A DNA stretch of 64,000 nt from Burkholderia sp. TSV86. GTDB lineage: Bacteria > Pseudomonadota > Gammaproteobacteria > Burkholderiales > Burkholderiaceae. Location: positions 124,001 to 188,000 of the forward strand of contig NZ_LOWB01000098.1 in assembly GCF_001522865.1 (NCBI RefSeq), read 5' to 3'. The notes under the pieces were generated by a model. The model was not told where the DNA came from. It did not search any database and saw only the letters and a program-made list of their open reading frames with translations. How positions within the stretch are numbered: position 1 is the stretch's first letter; each line of letters begins with the position of its first letter. Of the stretch, positions 39,596 through 49,663 are shown one piece after another. The position numbers and the translations under genes are program-made.

Positions 39596-39859
39596 TCAAT
39601 CCATTGGGCACTTCAGGTTGCATCCGTTCGGATCGCCCAAGTCGCCCTTCTTGCGCAACTCCGACTTCTTGCCGGTTTGATACTTCTTCGTCGCCGCCGA
39701 TGCGGCGAATTGCATCTGCGGATGCTCATTCAAGCGAAACTGATCGTTGAGGATGCCGCCCGGCACGCCGGGAGAATTCTGCGCGAACGCGACGCTCGCG
39801 CCGGCGACGAGCGCGCCCGCCGCAATGGACGCGATGACGAGATGGGACAGGAGTTTCAT
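39596..39859 (-). CDS. Small exported protein of unknown function
   Basis: 87 residues. A clear signal peptide (SHLVIASIAAGALVAGASVAFAQ) is followed by a short polar chain ending GCNLKCPMD with two Cys that could form a disulfide in the periplasm. I recognise no domain. The ATG at 39859 follows GAGATC, a weak binding site. A longer start adds 7 residues. Confidence 0.65.
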   Translation of the reverse strand: MKLLSHLVIASIAAGALVAGASVAFAQNSPGVPGGILNDQFRLNEHPQMQFAASAATKKYQTGKKSELRKKGDLGDPNGCNLKCPMD

Positions 39860-40041
39860 TGAGATCTCATGCCGGAGCAATGCCCCGGTTCATACGGTAC
39901 GAGTGGAAGCGGCAAGCGTAGCGCAAATGCTCGTGGATTGCAGCGCCGTGCACGCGCCACTGCGTTACCGGCTATCACCGCGCAGTGACGGCCGGCGGTG
40001 TTCGCGCCGGCGGTAGCCGCAAATGCACCACGCGCCGCCGG

Positions 40042-41685
40042 TCATGTTCGCAACCGCATCCCCGAAAACCATGTTTCGCAGTGCCGCAACAGCGCGTTCG
40101 CGTCGGATGCCGGCCGGCCGCGAGCGGCGACATAGCCGTCCGGCCGCAGCAGATAAAACGCCGGGCGTGTGCGTCCATATCCGTCAGCCAGCGATGGCGT
40201 GACGTCGCCTTCAGCGTCCGTCACGCGCCAGCAACGCACCGCACCGGGCATCGCGCGCCCGAGTTCAACCGCAAGCGCGTGGCCATGCGCATCGGCCGGC
40301 GCCGCCATATCGTCACCCGGCGCGCACTGCTCGAGCACAAGCAACGTGAAATGCGCGGGGTCGTGCAGATCGAACAGTCTTGCGACACCCGGCGCCTGCC
40401 CGAGCGGCCCGTCGAGCACGTGCACGATCGCGTCCGGCGCGCGCTCGCCGGCACGCGGGCCGCCGTCGAGCGCGCGCTCGAGCGTCAGGGGGCTCTTTCG
40501 GTACTGGAGCGCAAGCTCGCTCAGCGTGCGGCGGGCGGCATCGCGCAGTGGGCCGAACGACGACAGGATCGGTACGACATGCTCGCGCAGCAGCTTGAGC
40601 GGCCCGCGATCCGCTTCGACGACGTGCGTGACGAAACCCGTTTGCCGCAGCACGTCGCGCTCGATCGGATGACGCTCGGCGTGGTAGGTGTCGAGCAGGC
40701 GGTCCGGCGCGTTGCCAATCAGCACTCGTGCGAGCTTCCAGCCAAGATTGAACGCCTCCTGGATGCCCGTGTTCATTCCCTGCGCGCCCGCCGGGCTGTG
40801 CACATGCGCCGCGTCGCCCACGAAAAACACGCGCCCGTGGCGCAGCTGCGCGACCATCCGGCTATGCAGATGAAAATACGACGACCACCCAAGCCCGCCG
40901 AGTTCGAGCCCAGGCGTCACGCGCGCGCGCACGATGTCGCGGCACAGCTCGAGAGACGGCCCGCCCTCGTCGTTCAACGCACCGTTGCGCGGCGGCCGAT
41001 CGGCGACGAGCCGGTAGCGGCCGCCGCCCATCGGAAACAATCCAGCGATCCCGTCGCCGGTCGTAAACAGATGAATTTCGTCGTCCGGCCAGCCGGTTGC
41101 GATGTCGAGATCGGCGAGCATGAAGGTCTGCTCGAACGCATGGCCGACGAACTCGATATCGAGCAGCCGGCGCAGGGTGCTGTGCGCGCCGTCCGCCGCG
41201 ATGACATACGACGGCTGCATTTGCTCTTGCCGGCCGTCGCCGTGCCGTAGCGTTACTTCGAGCGTGCCGCGCGGATCGGCGCAGCGCACGAGCGCCACGT
41301 TGCGCTCCACTTCGACGCCAAGGCTCGCGAGATGCTCGGTCAGCAGCCGCTCGGTGATGCTTTGATCGAGCAACAGCAGATACGGATAACGCGTTTGCAA
41401 CGGATCGAAATCGAGCTGCGCGATCTGCTGCCGGCCCGAATACAGCGTCGCCACGCGGGCGCGATGCCCGAGCGCGACGAACGGCTCGACGACGCGCTGC
41501 TGCTCGAAAAGCTCGAGCGTTCTCGCCTGGATACCGATTGCACGGGAATGACGCGCGGGCTGCGCAGCCTTGTCGACAATGCGCACCGGCACGCGCGCAC
41601 GCGCCAGACAGATTGCGGCGGCAAGCCCGGTCGGCCCGGCGCCGACAATCAGGACAGGAGCAATAGCGAGCGGAACGACTGCCAT
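40042..41685 (-). CDS. FAD-dependent monooxygenase (aromatic hydroxylase type)
   Basis: 547 residues. GXGXXG FAD fold VLIVGAGPTGLAAAICLARA, the DG motif VIAADGAHSTLRRLL and the second FAD motif VFFVGDAAHVHSPAGAQGMN (GD motif) mark the group A flavoprotein hydroxylases such as phenol or 3-HPP hydroxylases (MhpA-like). A C-terminal thioredoxin-like domain (about 400-547, FYLLRPDGYVAARG near its end) is typical of the longer members. Substrate unknown. The ATG at 41685 has GAGG upstream. Confidence 0.9.
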   Translation of the reverse strand: MAVVPLAIAPVLIVGAGPTGLAAAICLARARVPVRIVDKAAQPARHSRAIGIQARTLELFEQQRVVEPFVALGHRARVATLYSGRQQIAQLDFDPLQTRYPYLLLLDQSITERLLTEHLASLGVEVERNVALVRCADPRGTLEVTLRHGDGRQEQMQPSYVIAADGAHSTLRRLLDIEFVGHAFEQTFMLADLDIATGWPDDEIHLFTTGDGIAGLFPMGGGRYRLVADRPPRNGALNDEGGPSLELCRDIVRARVTPGLELGGLGWSSYFHLHSRMVAQLRHGRVFFVGDAAHVHSPAGAQGMNTGIQEAFNLGWKLARVLIGNAPDRLLDTYHAERHPIERDVLRQTGFVTHVVEADRGPLKLLREHVVPILSSFGPLRDAARRTLSELALQYRKSPLTLERALDGGPRAGERAPDAIVHVLDGPLGQAPGVARLFDLHDPAHFTLLVLEQCAPGDDMAAPADAHGHALAVELGRAMPGAVRCWRVTDAEGDVTPSLADGYGRTRPAFYLLRPDGYVAARGRPASDANALLRHCETWFSGMRLRT

Positions 41686-41787
41686 AAAGACCTCGTCGAT
41701 ACGCGGCATCCGTCAGTCTACGCCCGCTGACCGGCCGCATCTACTGTGCGGCGATATGACGGCGAATCCGCGGAGGCGGATCGATGT

Positions 41788-43743
41788 ATGGGAAAATACG
41801 TGGTTTATTGCCCGCCTCGCGTCATGGAATCCGCTTTCGACCGCGCTTTTGCTGCCCACCGCGCCGGCCGGCTCGGCGACGCCGAACACGGCTATCGCAC
41901 CGCGCTCGCGTCCAACCCCGACGATGCCGACGCGCTGCATCTGTTCGGCGTGCTGCGGCATCAGCAAGGCCGGCACGGCGAGGCGGCCGATCTCGTCGGC
42001 CGCGCGGTCGCGCTGCGGCCGCACGACGCCGCATTGCAACTCAATCTCGGCAACGCGTTCAAGGCGCTCGGCCGGCTCGACGACGCGATCGAGCGCTTTC
42101 GCAACGCGCTCACGCTCGCGCCGGATTTCCCGCTCGCGCACTACAACCTCGGTAACGCCTATGCGGCGCAACAACGGCACGACGACGCCGTCGCCGCCTT
42201 CGAGCGCGCGCTCGAACTCACGCCCGACGATGCGTCGATCCACAACAACCTCGGCAACGCGCTCAACGCGCTCGGCCGGCACGGCGACGCGCTCGCGGCG
42301 TTTCGCCGCGCGCTCGCGCTGCGCCCCGGTCACGCGGGCGCCCACAACAATCTCGGCATGGCGCTCGCCGCGCTCGGCGAGTCCGACGCCGCGATCGCGC
42401 ACTTTCGGGCCGCGCTCGACGCCGAGCCGCGCTTCGTCGCCGCGCATTTCAATCTCGGCAACACGCTCGATGCGATCGGCCGGCACGCGGATGCGCTGCC
42501 CGCATTCGAAGCCGCACTCGCGCTGCAGCCTCAGTTTGTGCTCGCCCGCTTCGGGCTCGCCAACGCGCTCGCCGCGCTCGGCCGCCATCATGACGCGCTG
42601 CCGCACTACGAGCGCGTGGTCGGGCTCGATCCGTCGTTCGTGCTCGGCTGGCTCAATCTCGGCACCGCGCACCACGCGCTCGGCGCATACGAGATGGCGC
42701 TGCGCGCATTCGATCAGGCGCTGCGGCTCGATCCCGCGCACGCGCTTGCGCAAATGCATCGCGCGGTCACGCTGCTCACGCTGCGCGACTTCGCGCGCGG
42801 CCTGCCCGCTTACGAAGCGCGCCACGCGCTGCCGGGCGCGGCGCCCCTCGGGCCGCTGCCGCGCTGGCAAGGCGAGCCGATTCCGGAGCGCACGCTGCTC
42901 GTGTGCGCCGAGCAAGGCTTTGGCGATACGCTGCAGTTCGTTCGGCTCGTGCCGCTCGCGCGCGAGCGTTGCGCGCGCCTGATCCTGCAAGTGCAGCCGG
43001 AGTTGCTGCCGCTGATCGAGCCGATGGCGACGCGCTGGCGCGTGAACGTGATCGCGAGCGGCATCGGCAGCGTTGCGGCCAAGCAGGCGAGCAGCGCCGA
43101 TCTGGTCTGCCCGCTGCTGAGCCTGCCATTCGCGCTCGGCCTCGAATATGACGCGATTCCGTCGAACACGCCGTACCTCGACATACCCGAGGCCGCGCGC
43201 CGCCGCTTTCGCGGCTCGCTCGGCGGGCACGCGAAACGCAAGTTCGGCATCGCGTGGTCGGGCAGCCTGCAGACGCAGGAAAATCGCGCGCTGCCGCTCG
43301 CGGCGCTCGCGCCGCTGTTCGCACTCGCCGACATCGACTGGATCGTGCTGCAACCGGCGCTGCCCGATGCCGATCGCGCGTGGCTCGACGCGGCGCCTGC
43401 CGCGCGCGTCCACCGGCTCGACGGCCTGACCGACTTCGCGGCAACCGCCGCGCTGATCGACAAGCTCGACGGCGTCGTGTCGATCGACACGGCGGTTGCG
43501 CATCTCGCGGGTGCGCTCGGCAAGCCACTTTGGCTGATGCTGCCGTTCGCGGCAGACTGGCGGTGGGGCACGGCAGACGACTGCCCGTGGTATCCGGGCG
43601 CGCGGCTCGTGCGGCAACCGGCGCCGGGGCGCTGGCAGGAGGTCGTCGCCGCGATCGCCGGCGAAATCGGCCAACCCGCGGCCGTGCCCGGCAACGTGCC
43701 GTCGCTCGCCGTGGCGCGGCGCGGGCGGCAATCGGCCGGATAA
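41788..43743 (+). CDS. TPR-repeat protein with glycosyltransferase-like C-terminal half
   Basis: 651 residues from ATG 41788 (GGAGG 11 bases upstream); an ATG at 41824 is also possible. Residues about 15-360 hold some nine to ten 34-residue TPRs with the recurring NLGNALNALGRHGDALAAFR pattern. After about 390 comes a domain with LLVCAEQGFGDTLQFVRLVP, GIAWSGSLQTQENRALPLAA and VVSIDTAVAHLAGALGKPLW, the last resembling the donor-site region of GT9/GT41-like folds. Such TPR-GT proteins occur next to glycan or flagellin-modification genes, but no such genes are adjacent here. Function unknown. Confidence 0.85.
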   Translation: MGKYVVYCPPRVMESAFDRAFAAHRAGRLGDAEHGYRTALASNPDDADALHLFGVLRHQQGRHGEAADLVGRAVALRPHDAALQLNLGNAFKALGRLDDAIERFRNALTLAPDFPLAHYNLGNAYAAQQRHDDAVAAFERALELTPDDASIHNNLGNALNALGRHGDALAAFRRALALRPGHAGAHNNLGMALAALGESDAAIAHFRAALDAEPRFVAAHFNLGNTLDAIGRHADALPAFEAALALQPQFVLARFGLANALAALGRHHDALPHYERVVGLDPSFVLGWLNLGTAHHALGAYEMALRAFDQALRLDPAHALAQMHRAVTLLTLRDFARGLPAYEARHALPGAAPLGPLPRWQGEPIPERTLLVCAEQGFGDTLQFVRLVPLARERCARLILQVQPELLPLIEPMATRWRVNVIASGIGSVAAKQASSADLVCPLLSLPFALGLEYDAIPSNTPYLDIPEAARRRFRGSLGGHAKRKFGIAWSGSLQTQENRALPLAALAPLFALADIDWIVLQPALPDADRAWLDAAPAARVHRLDGLTDFAATAALIDKLDGVVSIDTAVAHLAGALGKPLWLMLPFAADWRWGTADDCPWYPGARLVRQPAPGRWQEVVAAIAGEIGQPAAVPGNVPSLAVARRGRQSAG

Positions 43744-43926
43744 TGTTCACGGCCGGCGTGCCGCCTTTATTTGCGCGTGCGTCGGCGCAGGCATCGACGC
43801 CGGCCAAGCCTCCCGAGATTGCCGCGCGCGCCGCCGCACACCGTGTCATCGCGCACGGTCCCTTCGGCCCGGCGGCGTTCGCCGTCACATACGACGCCGG
43901 TTGCACGGTTCATGACCGCGCCGCTC

Positions 43927-43952
43927 AAAAAAACGGGGCGCTCGCGCGCCCC
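43927..43952 (-). terminator. Rho-independent terminator after the MFS gene
   Basis: A 7-bp stem GGGGCGC-TCGC-GCGCCCC is followed on the minus strand by seven T. It lies 57 bases past the MFS stop codon. Confidence 0.9.
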
Positions 43953-44008
43953 GCCCTTCGTTGCAGCAATTGACGGCGGCCCTATCGATGCTCCGGCCGC
44001 CCGTTCGG

Positions 44009-45307
44009 TCATCCCGTCGTCTTGTATTGATTGCGTGCATGCGGCGAGCGGTACAGCACCAGCGTCGCGATCAGCCCGCAGATCGCCGCGAGGCCGAGCC
44101 ACAGGCCCGGCGCGGCCTTGTTGCCGGTATCGTGGATCAGCAGCGTCGAGATTGCCGGCGTGAAGCCGCCGATCGTCGTCGCGAGACTGTACGCGAGCGA
44201 GAAGCCCGCCGTGCGCACGTCGGCCGGCATCACTTCGGTCAGCGCGACGACCATCGCGCCGTTGTACGACGCGTAAAGGAACGACAGCCAAAGCTCAACT
44301 GCCAGCAGCCGCGCGAACGACGGCGCCCCGACGAGCCACTGCATCGCCGGATACGCGGTGAGAATCGTCAGCGCGGTGAACGTGATCAGCACCGGCCGGC
44401 GGCCGATCCGGTCGGACAGCGCGCCGGACAACGGCAGCCAGATCAGATTGGAGATGCCGATGCACACGGTGACGACGAGCGCGTCGATCGCCGACAGATG
44501 CAGCACTTCCTTGCCGAACGTCGGCGTATAGGCGGTGATCATGTAGAACGACACCGTCGTCATGATCACCATCCCCATGCCGGCGAGCACGGTCCCCCAA
44601 TTCGCGACCATCGACTTCATGATTTCGCCCATGCTCGGCCGGTGGCGCTTCGCGAGAAACTCGTCGGTCTCCTTCAGCGAGCGGCGGATCAGGAACAGGA
44701 ACGGCACGATCAGGCAACCGACAAAAAACGGAATGCGCCAGCCCCACGCGGTCATCTGCTCGGCAGGCAACGCGCGGTTCAGCATCACGCCGATCAGCGC
44801 GGCGAACACGACGGCCACCTGCTGGCTGCCCGACTGCCACGACGTATAGAAGCCTTTGTGGCCCTTCGTCGCGATCTCCGACAGATACACCGATACGCCG
44901 CCCAGTTCGACGCCCGCCGAGAAGCCTTGCAGCAACCGCCCGAGCAGCACGAGCACCGGCGCGAGCATGCCAATCGACGCGTAGCCCGGCGTCATCGCGA
45001 CAGTCAACGTGCCGAGCGCCATCAGGCCGAGTGTCAAAATCAGGCCCTTGCGGCGGCCGTGGTGGTCGATGTACGCACCGAGCACGATCGCGCCCACCGG
45101 GCGCATCAGAAAGCCCGCGCCAAATACCGATAGCGACAGCATCAGCGATGCGAATGCATCGCCGTTCGGAAAATAGGTTTTGGCGATCGCGGAGGCGTAA
45201 TAGCCATAAACCATGAAATCGTACATTTCCAGGAAGTTGCCGCTGACGACGCGGAACACGGTCCTGGCCTTGGATTCCTGCTGGGGGGCGGGGGACGCGG
45301 AAGTCAT
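44009..45307 (-). CDS. MFS metabolite:proton symporter (MHS family, citrate-like)
   Basis: 432 residues from the ATG at 45307 (GAGAG upstream) with 12 hydrophobic segments. The MFS signature between helices 2 and 3 reads [19 protein letters not shown], and the start [17 protein letters not shown] is typical of the MHS group (citrate, tricarballylate, alpha-ketoglutarate and proline/betaine carriers). It most resembles citrate-proton symporters; the true substrate is unproven. Confidence 0.88.
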   Translation of the reverse strand: MTSASPAPQQESKARTVFRVVSGNFLEMYDFMVYGYYASAIAKTYFPNGDAFASLMLSLSVFGAGFLMRPVGAIVLGAYIDHHGRRKGLILTLGLMALGTLTVAMTPGYASIGMLAPVLVLLGRLLQGFSAGVELGGVSVYLSEIATKGHKGFYTSWQSGSQQVAVVFAALIGVMLNRALPAEQMTAWGWRIPFFVGCLIVPFLFLIRRSLKETDEFLAKRHRPSMGEIMKSMVANWGTVLAGMGMVIMTTVSFYMITAYTPTFGKEVLHLSAIDALVVTVCIGISNLIWLPLSGALSDRIGRRPVLITFTALTILTAYPAMQWLVGAPSFARLLAVELWLSFLYASYNGAMVVALTEVMPADVRTAGFSLAYSLATTIGGFTPAISTLLIHDTGNKAAPGLWLGLAAICGLIATLVLYRSPHARNQYKTTG

Positions 45308-45776
45308 GTCTCTCTCGATAAGGCGGCGCCGCCCACCCGACGAGCGGCAAACGGCGCGATTACATTGTGTTTCTTGCCCGGCACTTGCCGGGTACGGTGC
45401 AGGCGCGAAAACGCGCTGCACCGTACCCGTCATCTTACTGCGAACCGTTGACGGATGTGCCAAAACGACGCATATCGACGCACGAAATACGCTAGAAAAG
45501 CGATGAAAACGACAGAAGCGTGCAGATTGATACGGGTTTTCCCGGAGCTTGTTGCATGCCGGACGCTTTCACGCAGCGGCAGGCAAACGCGAAACAACAA
45601 ATTGCCGACGAATATCTTTCGCGTTTACAACAAACGGCAGGTTCACGCTCAAAACGAAAACGGCGGATCGCATCACGATGCGATCCGCCGCCTGCGCACT
45701 CATCCGAGCACGCCATACTCATCGCGAACCCGCGAGATGCGGGCCCGTTCGTCTGCCGAATACCGATTCCGCTCGA
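45308..45776. other. Intergenic region between MFS gene and amidotransferase gene
   Basis: 469 bases that hold the MFS promoter side and, at 45661-45690, the terminator of the amidotransferase gene. The stretch 45480-45660 is AT-richer than average. No convincing gene: the open frames on both strands show no family features. Confidence 0.5.
45661..45690 (-). terminator. Perfect 14-bp hairpin, likely terminator of the amidotransferase gene
   Basis: CGGCGGATCGCATC and its exact reverse complement are separated by only 2 bases. On the minus strand TTTTCGTTTT follows. It lies 87 bases after the stop of the gene ending at 45777. Confidence 0.75.
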
Positions 45777-47285
45777 TTACAGCCGCGTATCGCGCGCAGC
45801 CCGCAAGAACGTATCGAGAAGCGGCGTGCAATCGAGCAGTTCCGGGCCGCCTGCGCGGTGGAATTCCGGATGCCATTGGACCCCGACCACGAACGGTGCG
45901 CGGCGATACCGGATGCCTTCGATGATGCCGTCCTCCGCGGACACAGCCTCGATGTTCAGATCGCGGCCGAGATCGCGGATCGCCTGGTGATGGATCGAAT
46001 TGACGATCGCGTCCTGCCGGCCGGGGAACATGTTGACGAGCGTCGAGCCTTTCGGAAAACGGATCGCGTGCCGATGCTGGTCGTAGCGCTCGCTGACATG
46101 CGCGCCCGCCGTCGGCACGTCGCTCGCGATGTCCTGATAGAGCGTGCCGCCGAACGCGACGTTGATGAGCTGGCAGCCGCGGCACACGCCGAGCACCGGC
46201 TTGCCCGACTCGACGAACTCGTGCAACAGCTCCAGCTCGTACATGTCGCGGACGCGATCGCCCGGCCATTCGGGGCGCGCGTCGGCGGCCGCGTAGGTTT
46301 GCGGCGACACATCCGCGCCGCCTTGCAGCAAGAGGCCGTCGAGATGCTTCGCGTAATCGCGCAGCCGGATGTTGCTCGGATGCAGCATGCCTTGATGGCC
46401 GACGGTGGGAATCATGAACACCAGCACGTCGCGCGACATCACCCAGTGCGCGATCGACTCCTCCAGATATTGCAGCGTCTTGCCGCGCAACCCGGGTGCG
46501 CCCGGCTCCGGATGAAAGATCCGCGCCGACACGCCAATGCGCAGCGTGCGCTGCGTGATCCGCTGGCCAGCCCGGTCGAACAACCGGCGCGCACGCGCGG
46601 CGACGATCCGGCCGAATACCGACCAAGGTGTGTCGCTTTGCTTCAGATAGGCGGGAGGCGCAGGCGATGCAGCGTTGGCCGGTGGCGGGCGCGATGTCTC
46701 GAAATCGGGCTGCGCGCCGAAGCCGGGAGGCGGCGAGCCGGGCTTCGCGCCCGACGCGGGCGCAGCCGGACCGGATGCGGCGGCGCTCGATCCCGGCGCA
46801 GCGGACGCCGCGCCGCCGGATGAAGCCGCGCCGGATGCGCTGGCCGCTGCCGGGTCGGCCGCTGCCGGGCGACCTGCCGGCGCGGCGGCTTGCGCGGCAT
46901 CGGCTGCCGGCGGAGAGGCCGTTGGCGAACCCGCCGTTGACGCGTGGGATGCCGGCGAACGCTGCACCGCGCCATCTGCCGAGCCGGCGGGCCCGGCAGC
47001 CTCGGCGGCCGCCGGCCGTTGCGCGTCGGTGGCCGAGCCCGGCGCGCCCGGCTCGGCGCCGCCGCTCGCCGGCGCGCTGCCGGGTGCGCCGATGTCCTGC
47101 GCCGCGGCGATCTGCGCGGCGAAGGCGCCGACATGAACGCTCGCGCCCGGATGCGGCTGGCTGCTGGACGAATCGGGGGAATCGGCAGATCGTGGAGCCG
47201 TCGGCCCGGACGTGCCGGCGGAAGAGGACGATACGTTGGAAGAAACGCCGGGCTGGCCGGCCGGTGCGGGCGTGTTTTCGCTCAT
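45777..47285 (-). CDS. Class I glutamine amidotransferase-like (PuuD/peptidase C26) protein with long disordered N-terminus
   Basis: 502 residues in two parts. Residues 1 to about 215 are low-complexity Ala/Pro/Ser/Gly and should be unstructured. Residues 247-500 are a peptidase C26 domain: nucleophile Cys368 in PVLGVCRGCQLINVAFGG, and His472/Glu474 in VVGVQWHPEFH. The domain resembles gamma-glutamyl-gamma-aminobutyrate hydrolase (PuuD). A start near residue 215 would give a normal-length enzyme, but no good ATG is there. The frame holds coding-like GC bias throughout, so I keep the long start. Substrate unproven; no other puu genes are close. Confidence 0.82.
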   Translation of the reverse strand: MSENTPAPAGQPGVSSNVSSSSAGTSGPTAPRSADSPDSSSSQPHPGASVHVGAFAAQIAAAQDIGAPGSAPASGGAEPGAPGSATDAQRPAAAEAAGPAGSADGAVQRSPASHASTAGSPTASPPAADAAQAAAPAGRPAAADPAAASASGAASSGGAASAAPGSSAAASGPAAPASGAKPGSPPPGFGAQPDFETSRPPPANAASPAPPAYLKQSDTPWSVFGRIVAARARRLFDRAGQRITQRTLRIGVSARIFHPEPGAPGLRGKTLQYLEESIAHWVMSRDVLVFMIPTVGHQGMLHPSNIRLRDYAKHLDGLLLQGGADVSPQTYAAADARPEWPGDRVRDMYELELLHEFVESGKPVLGVCRGCQLINVAFGGTLYQDIASDVPTAGAHVSERYDQHRHAIRFPKGSTLVNMFPGRQDAIVNSIHHQAIRDLGRDLNIEAVSAEDGIIEGIRYRRAPFVVGVQWHPEFHRAGGPELLDCTPLLDTFLRAARDTRL

Positions 47286-47578
47286 GACGTGGGGCTGGTG
47301 CGTCGGTCACGCGGAGAATCAACGAGCGTTCATTATCCGTCAACGAGCCGTCGACGCGCGGCAAACCGGCCGACTTTCGTCTGCGCTGTTGCAAGTTCGC
47401 GTCGAAATCGAGCCGGCCCGCGCGACGTTCTACAATGCGCGAGTCCGCGCCGCATTCCCGGACGTCCGGCCGCGCCGAACACATCTTGCCGCGCGCCGTC
47501 CACGGTGGGGCCGCCGTCTTGTCGGTACGCTGTCCGTACCTTGTCCGTATCTCGTCCACGCTTCGAGCCGATACCGCC

Positions 47579-48955
47579 ATGACCACTTTCGCTCCCTTTG
47601 CGCCGCTTGCCCGCCTCGGCGCGGAGCTCGCCCGCGGCGCGACGACGAGCCGCGCGCTTGTCGAAACCGCGCTCGAGCGGATCGCCGATCCGGCCGGGCA
47701 AGGCGCGATCGCGTTCGTCGAAGTCGACGCGCAGCGCGCACGCGCGGCCGCCGACGCGCACGACCGGTTGCGCGCGGCTGGCGTCGAGCTGTCGCCGCTT
47801 GCCGGCATTCCGGTGTCGGTGAAGGATTTGTTCGACGTCGCCGGGCAGGTGACGCGTGCGGGCTCGCGCGTGCTCGACGGCGCGCCACCCGCGGCGGCCG
47901 ATGCAATCGCCGTCGCGCGGCTCAAGCAGGCAGGCGCCGTGATCGTCGGGCGCACCAACATGAGCGAGTTCGCGTTCACGGGCGTCGGCCTCAATCCGCA
48001 CTACGGCACGCCGCGCTCGCCGTACCGGCGCGGCGTGCCGGGCGACGAGCGGATCGCGGGCGGCTCGTCGTCGGGCGCGGCGGCGTCGGTGGCCGACGGG
48101 ATGGCGGCCGTCGCGCTCGGCACCGATACGGGCGGCTCGCTGCGGATTCCCGCCGCGCTCTGCGGGCTGACAGGCTTCAAGCCGACCGCGAGCCGGATCC
48201 CGAAGCAAGGCGGCGTGCCGCTGTCGACGACGCTCGACTCGTTCGGGCCGATCGGCGTATCGGTCGCGTGCTGCGCGCTCGTCGACCGGATTCTCGCCGG
48301 CCTGCCGCCGCGAGTGCCCGCCGCGCGCGCGCTCGAAGGCGTGCGGCTCGGCGTGCTGACGAACTACGTGACGGACGGCGTCGAAGCGCACGTCGCGGCG
48401 TCGCTCGATGCGGCGCTCAAGCATCTCGAAGCGGCGGGCGCGATCGTCGAGGACACGCGCTTCGCGCCGCTCGACCGGCTGCCCGACATCAACCGCTTCG
48501 GCTTCGCGTCGATCGAAGCATACGCGTGGCACCGCCGGCTGCTCGCGCGGCAGCGCGACGCCTACGATCCGCGCGTGCTCGCGCGCATCCTGAAGGGCGA
48601 GCCTGCGAGCGCCGCCGATTACCTGGACCTGGTGGCCGAGCGCGCGGCGCTGATCGACGACGCGGCCCGCACGGTGTGGCGGCATTTCGACGCACTCGTC
48701 GCGCCAACCGTCGCGATCGAGCCGCCGCGCATCAACGCGCTCGAACACGACGACGACGCATTCGCCCGCGTGAACGCACTCGTGTTGCGCAACACCAGCG
48801 CGTTCAATTTTCTCGACGCGTGCGCGCTGTCGCTGCCATGCCATCCGCGCGACACCGCGCCCGTCGGCTTGATGCTTGCCGCCGCGCCGCACCGCGATGA
48901 CGCGCTGCTCGCGATCGGCCAGGCGGTCGAAGCGGTGCTTGCGACGATCCGGTGA
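47579..48955 (+). CDS. Amidase (amidase-signature family)
   Basis: 458 residues. The Ser-cisSer-Lys triad is visible: Lys82 in GIPVSVKDLFDVAG, the Ser in AGGSSSGAAASVADG (163-165) and nucleophile Ser187 in GTDTGGSLRIPAALCGL. The family hydrolyses amide bonds of varied small substrates; GatA is excluded as it would come with gatB and gatC. It is divergent from the amidotransferase gene, with about 290 bases between. Confidence 0.9.
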   Translation: MTTFAPFAPLARLGAELARGATTSRALVETALERIADPAGQGAIAFVEVDAQRARAAADAHDRLRAAGVELSPLAGIPVSVKDLFDVAGQVTRAGSRVLDGAPPAAADAIAVARLKQAGAVIVGRTNMSEFAFTGVGLNPHYGTPRSPYRRGVPGDERIAGGSSSGAAASVADGMAAVALGTDTGGSLRIPAALCGLTGFKPTASRIPKQGGVPLSTTLDSFGPIGVSVACCALVDRILAGLPPRVPAARALEGVRLGVLTNYVTDGVEAHVAASLDAALKHLEAAGAIVEDTRFAPLDRLPDINRFGFASIEAYAWHRRLLARQRDAYDPRVLARILKGEPASAADYLDLVAERAALIDDAARTVWRHFDALVAPTVAIEPPRINALEHDDDAFARVNALVLRNTSAFNFLDACALSLPCHPRDTAPVGLMLAAAPHRDDALLAIGQAVEAVLATIR

Positions 48956-49153
48956 CAACCGCCATGCGCGCCGCTGCGCTGCACTGCCGCGCGCCGTGCA
49001 GCGCCAGGCACGGCGGCGCAGTGCGGCGGCCGTCCGGACCAATCGTCCGCTCGCCCGGCCCCACGCCGGATTCCAAGCACGGCGCGCGGCCACGGTGCTG
49101 AGCTAAAATCCATTCCTTCATTTTCCCGACCGCTCAAAGGCTCCCCTTCCCCG

Positions 49154-49663
49154 ATGAACGATCTAGCGCTCCCGCTACGCCGCGAACGAAAGCGGCTCGT
49201 CCTGCTTGGCTTGGTCTGCATCGCGCTGCTCGCCGGTGCGCTGTACCTGCAATATGTGAAGCACGAGGATCCCTGCCCGCTTTGCATCGTCCAACGCTAT
49301 TTCTTCGTGCTGATCGCGGTGTTCGCGTTTCTCGGCGCGGCAATGAAAAGCGGCGCCGGCGTGGCGGCGCTCGAACTGCTGATCGTGGTGTCGGCCGCCG
49401 CGGGCGTCGGCACGGCGGCGCGCCATCTATACGTGCAATTGAATCCGGGCTTCAGTTGCGGCTTCGATGCGTTGCAGCCGATCGTCGACGGCCTGCCGCC
49501 CGCGCACTGGCTGCCCGGCGTGTTCAAGGTCGCCGGACTATGCGAGACCGTCTACCCGCCGATTTTCGGCATCCTGCTGCCGGGCTGGGCGCTGATCGGC
49601 TTTGCGCTGATCCTCGTGCTCGTTGCCGCCAGCCTGCTGCGCCATCGCGGACGGCTGCGCTGA
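49154..49663 (+). CDS. dsbB: Disulfide bond formation protein B
   Basis: 169 residues with four membrane helices. The first redox pair is Cys41/Cys44 ([11 protein letters not shown]) and the second, periplasmic pair is Cys102 and Cys130 ([20 protein letters not shown]). DsbB reoxidises DsbA and passes electrons to quinone. No dsbA is in the window. Confidence 0.94.
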   Translation: MNDLALPLRRERKRLVLLGLVCIALLAGALYLQYVKHEDPCPLCIVQRYFFVLIAVFAFLGAAMKSGAGVAALELLIVVSAAAGVGTAARHLYVQLNPGFSCGFDALQPIVDGLPPAHWLPGVFKVAGLCETVYPPIFGILLPGWALIGFALILVLVAASLLRHRGRLR

